This document shows, piece after piece, positions 62,399-64,000 of a stretch of 64,000 nucleotides of DNA (its first letter is position 1; every line of letters starts with the position of its first letter). The notes beneath the pieces were generated by a model. It did no database searches and was not told the origin of the DNA. It saw nothing but the letters and a program-made list of their open reading frames with translations. The DNA is from Salegentibacter sp. (GTDB lineage Bacteria; Bacteroidota; Bacteroidia; Flavobacteriales; Flavobacteriaceae). The position numbers and the translations under genes were made by a program. The DNA lies in the NCBI GenBank assembly GCA_017795085.1, contig CP051246.1, forward strand, positions 870,514 through 934,513, written 5' to 3'.

Positions 62399-64000
62399 AT
62401 GAAACACAGAAATGTATTCGATTTCAGGAAAATAATGCTCTTATTTTTCCTGTTTTTTAGCACAGCTTACCTCTTTTCCCAATCTGAACGGGCACGGATT
62501 TCCGGTAAAGTTACCGATGCGGTAAGCGGCGAGCCTTTAATGGGAGTAAGTGTAATTGTAGAAGATATGTCTATAGGTACAGTTACCGACCGTAGCGGAA
62601 ATTATGTAATGCGCGTTCCTGAAGGGGAACATGATCTTGTTTTTACATACTTAGGTTATATCGAAAAAAGGCTTTCAAAAAGTCTTAAAGGACATGAAAC
62701 TGTTAATGCAGAACTTAAAAGCGATATTTCTTCCATCGATGAGGTTACCGTTAATTTTAAACGTTTTGGACAGGCTCGTGCCTTGAATCAACAAAAAAAC
62801 GCGGATAATATTAAAAATGTAATTTCTTCAGATCTTATGGGGCGTTTTCCCGATCAAAACGTAGCCGAGGCTTTACAGCGTGTTCCGGGAATTACTATTA
62901 CCCGCGATCAGGGGGAAGGCCGCTTTGTACAAGTTCGTGGGACGAATCCAAACCTAAATAGCATCAGTATTAACGGAGAACAAATTCCTTCTCCGGAAGG
63001 TGATGCACGTTTTGTGGCAATGGATGTGATTCCTTCGAATGTACTTTCCGGTATTGAGGTAAATAAAGCTATTACTCCCGATATGGACGGGGATGCCGTG
63101 GGCGGCTCGGTAAATCTTAAAACGCTTACACCCATAGAAGGCCAAACCATTTTTAATGTTACCGCTGCCAGTGGGTACAATAACCAGGTAAAAGACCAAA
63201 GTCCGATACTGGGCCAAGGCGCTATCACCTACGGAAAACGTCTAGGCGAAGAAGAAGAATTTGGCTTCTTAGTAGCAGGAAGTTACGATTATGATAACCG
63301 TGCTTCAAACAACAATGAGATGGCTTATGAGGATGGGGAACTGGAAGAAATAGAATTGCGTGACTACGAATTGACCCGAGAACGCTTTGGGGTTACTTCT
63401 TCATTTGATTATAAATTTTCACCTTCATCTAAAATTTTTATGAATGCGATTTACAATCGCTTTGGCGATCACGAATACCGAAGAAGTATGAAGCTTGAAA
63501 CCGATGCGATAGAACGCGAATTAAAAGACCGTGAAGAAATCCAATCTATTTTTAATGTTTCTTTGGGAGGGGAACATCCGTTAGGAGATAATTTGGATAT
63601 CGATTACTTGCTTTCTTATTCGTATGCTGAAAATGATACACCAAGTGAATATGTAAGTATTTTTAACCAGGAATATGAAGATGATCAAGGAGAAAGTATT
63701 GATTTTATTGAATTTGACCGTACTAATACAGATTTCCCTCAGTTTAATGTACGTTCTGATGCGCCTGAAGGTGCCGATCCTTTAAATTACAATCAATACG
63801 CCTTTGATGAGTTTGAATATGCCAAAGAAATTACTACCGATAAACATTTTACGGGTCGGGTAAATCTTTCTACGAATTATAGTTTAGACGGTTTTAAAGG
63901 GAAACTCAAATTTGGAGGATTGTTGCGTACCAAAGAAAAAATGCTAAACCCCAACAATCAGTTTTTTTCCTATGAGGGTAGTCAAGCTTATTCCGATTTA
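62399..64000 (+). CDS. TonB-dependent receptor, N-terminal part
   Basis: From ATG 62399 the frame is open for 534 codons to the window end, so the gene is partial. Signal peptide (MKHRNVFDFRKIMLLFFLFF, cleavage near LFSQ), CarboxypepD_reg domain (about 35-120: ISGKVTDAVSGEPLMGVSVI, FTYLGYIEK), then a plug (about 125-245) with FPDQNVAEALQRVPGITITR, FVQVRGTNPNLNSISINGEQ and GDAVGGSVNLKTLTP. The plug resembles the group of TonB receptors first known from Xanthomonas and Caulobacter rather than the SusC group. No STN domain. The TPR-LuxR gene lies 176 bp upstream and may regulate it. The ligand is unknown. Confidence 0.9.
   Translation, partial: MKHRNVFDFRKIMLLFFLFFSTAYLFSQSERARISGKVTDAVSGEPLMGVSVIVEDMSIGTVTDRSGNYVMRVPEGEHDLVFTYLGYIEKRLSKSLKGHETVNAELKSDISSIDEVTVNFKRFGQARALNQQKNADNIKNVISSDLMGRFPDQNVAEALQRVPGITITRDQGEGRFVQVRGTNPNLNSISINGEQIPSPEGDARFVAMDVIPSNVLSGIEVNKAITPDMDGDAVGGSVNLKTLTPIEGQTIFNVTAASGYNNQVKDQSPILGQGAITYGKRLGEEEEFGFLVAGSYDYDNRASNNNEMAYEDGELEEIELRDYELTRERFGVTSSFDYKFSPSSKIFMNAIYNRFGDHEYRRSMKLETDAIERELKDREEIQSIFNVSLGGEHPLGDNLDIDYLLSYSYAENDTPSEYVSIFNQEYEDDQGESIDFIEFDRTNTDFPQFNVRSDAPEGADPLNYNQYAFDEFEYAKEITTDKHFTGRVNLSTNYSLDGFKGKLKFGGLLRTKEKMLNPNNQFFSYEGSQAYSDL

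Noticed and set aside
1..64000. CRISPR array, rRNA or tRNA genes
   Set aside because: No regularly spaced repeats and no tRNA-like or rRNA-like segment were seen in the intergenic regions on either strand.

Overview
The window looks like chromosome of a marine-type member of the Flavobacteriaceae (Bacteroidota). It is AT-rich and carries SusC/SusD pairs, CarboxypepD_reg-TonB receptors, Bacteroidota-style -7 elements (TAnnTTTG), DUF4494, DUF4870, LytS/LytTR regulators and TPR-LuxR membrane regulators. No rRNA, tRNA or CRISPR array was seen. The species cannot be named from the sequence alone.

Layout. 1-5034: end of a SusD lipoprotein, then a serine hydrolase lipoprotein, an exported N-acyl-D-amino-acid deacylase and a glutamate racemase that carries a signal peptide. 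This reads as an envelope pathway for D-amino-acid (probably D-Glu) compounds. 5638-11515 (minus): a tight operon of mostly unrecognised envelope proteins, divergent from a TPR-LuxR regulator (11693-13585). 13811-16674 (minus): Crp/Fnr regulator, MFS exporter and aldo/keto reductase. 17116-25755 (plus): LytS-type kinase, LytTR response regulator, then a run of a small membrane protein, two ankyrin proteins (one ending in a SHOCT-like segment), a secreted protein, a YD-repeat lipoprotein and a membrane protein. A candidate LytTR-box pair lies in front of that run. 25974-26645: methyltransferase. 27253-33714: a 2153-residue alpha-2-macroglobulin with an inserted CarboxypepD/TonB-plug segment.

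34001-44800 is a decayed accessory island. It holds DUF1801, Crp/Fnr and ICMT-like genes, a dead methyltransferase, two headless polymorphic-toxin tips each followed by an immunity-like gene, a broken tyrosine recombinase, two cassette-like units (HNH and MazEF) bounded by unit-specific inverted arms and a shared tail, an IS110 remnant, two IS66 halves fused head to head, a frameshifted gene and an IS21 istA ruin.

44868-51494: fecR, ECF sigma, SusC with an STN signalling domain and SusD, a self-regulated uptake locus with fecR placed before the sigma gene. 52048-55372: LpxH-like phosphoesterase, glycosyltransferase and GH1 glycosidase, possibly a glycolipid pathway. 55649-60202: LysR and YeiH-type exporter, dodecin, DUF4494 and MATE exporter. 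60655-64000: a second TPR-LuxR regulator (start disturbed by a T run) followed by a TonB-dependent receptor cut by the window end.
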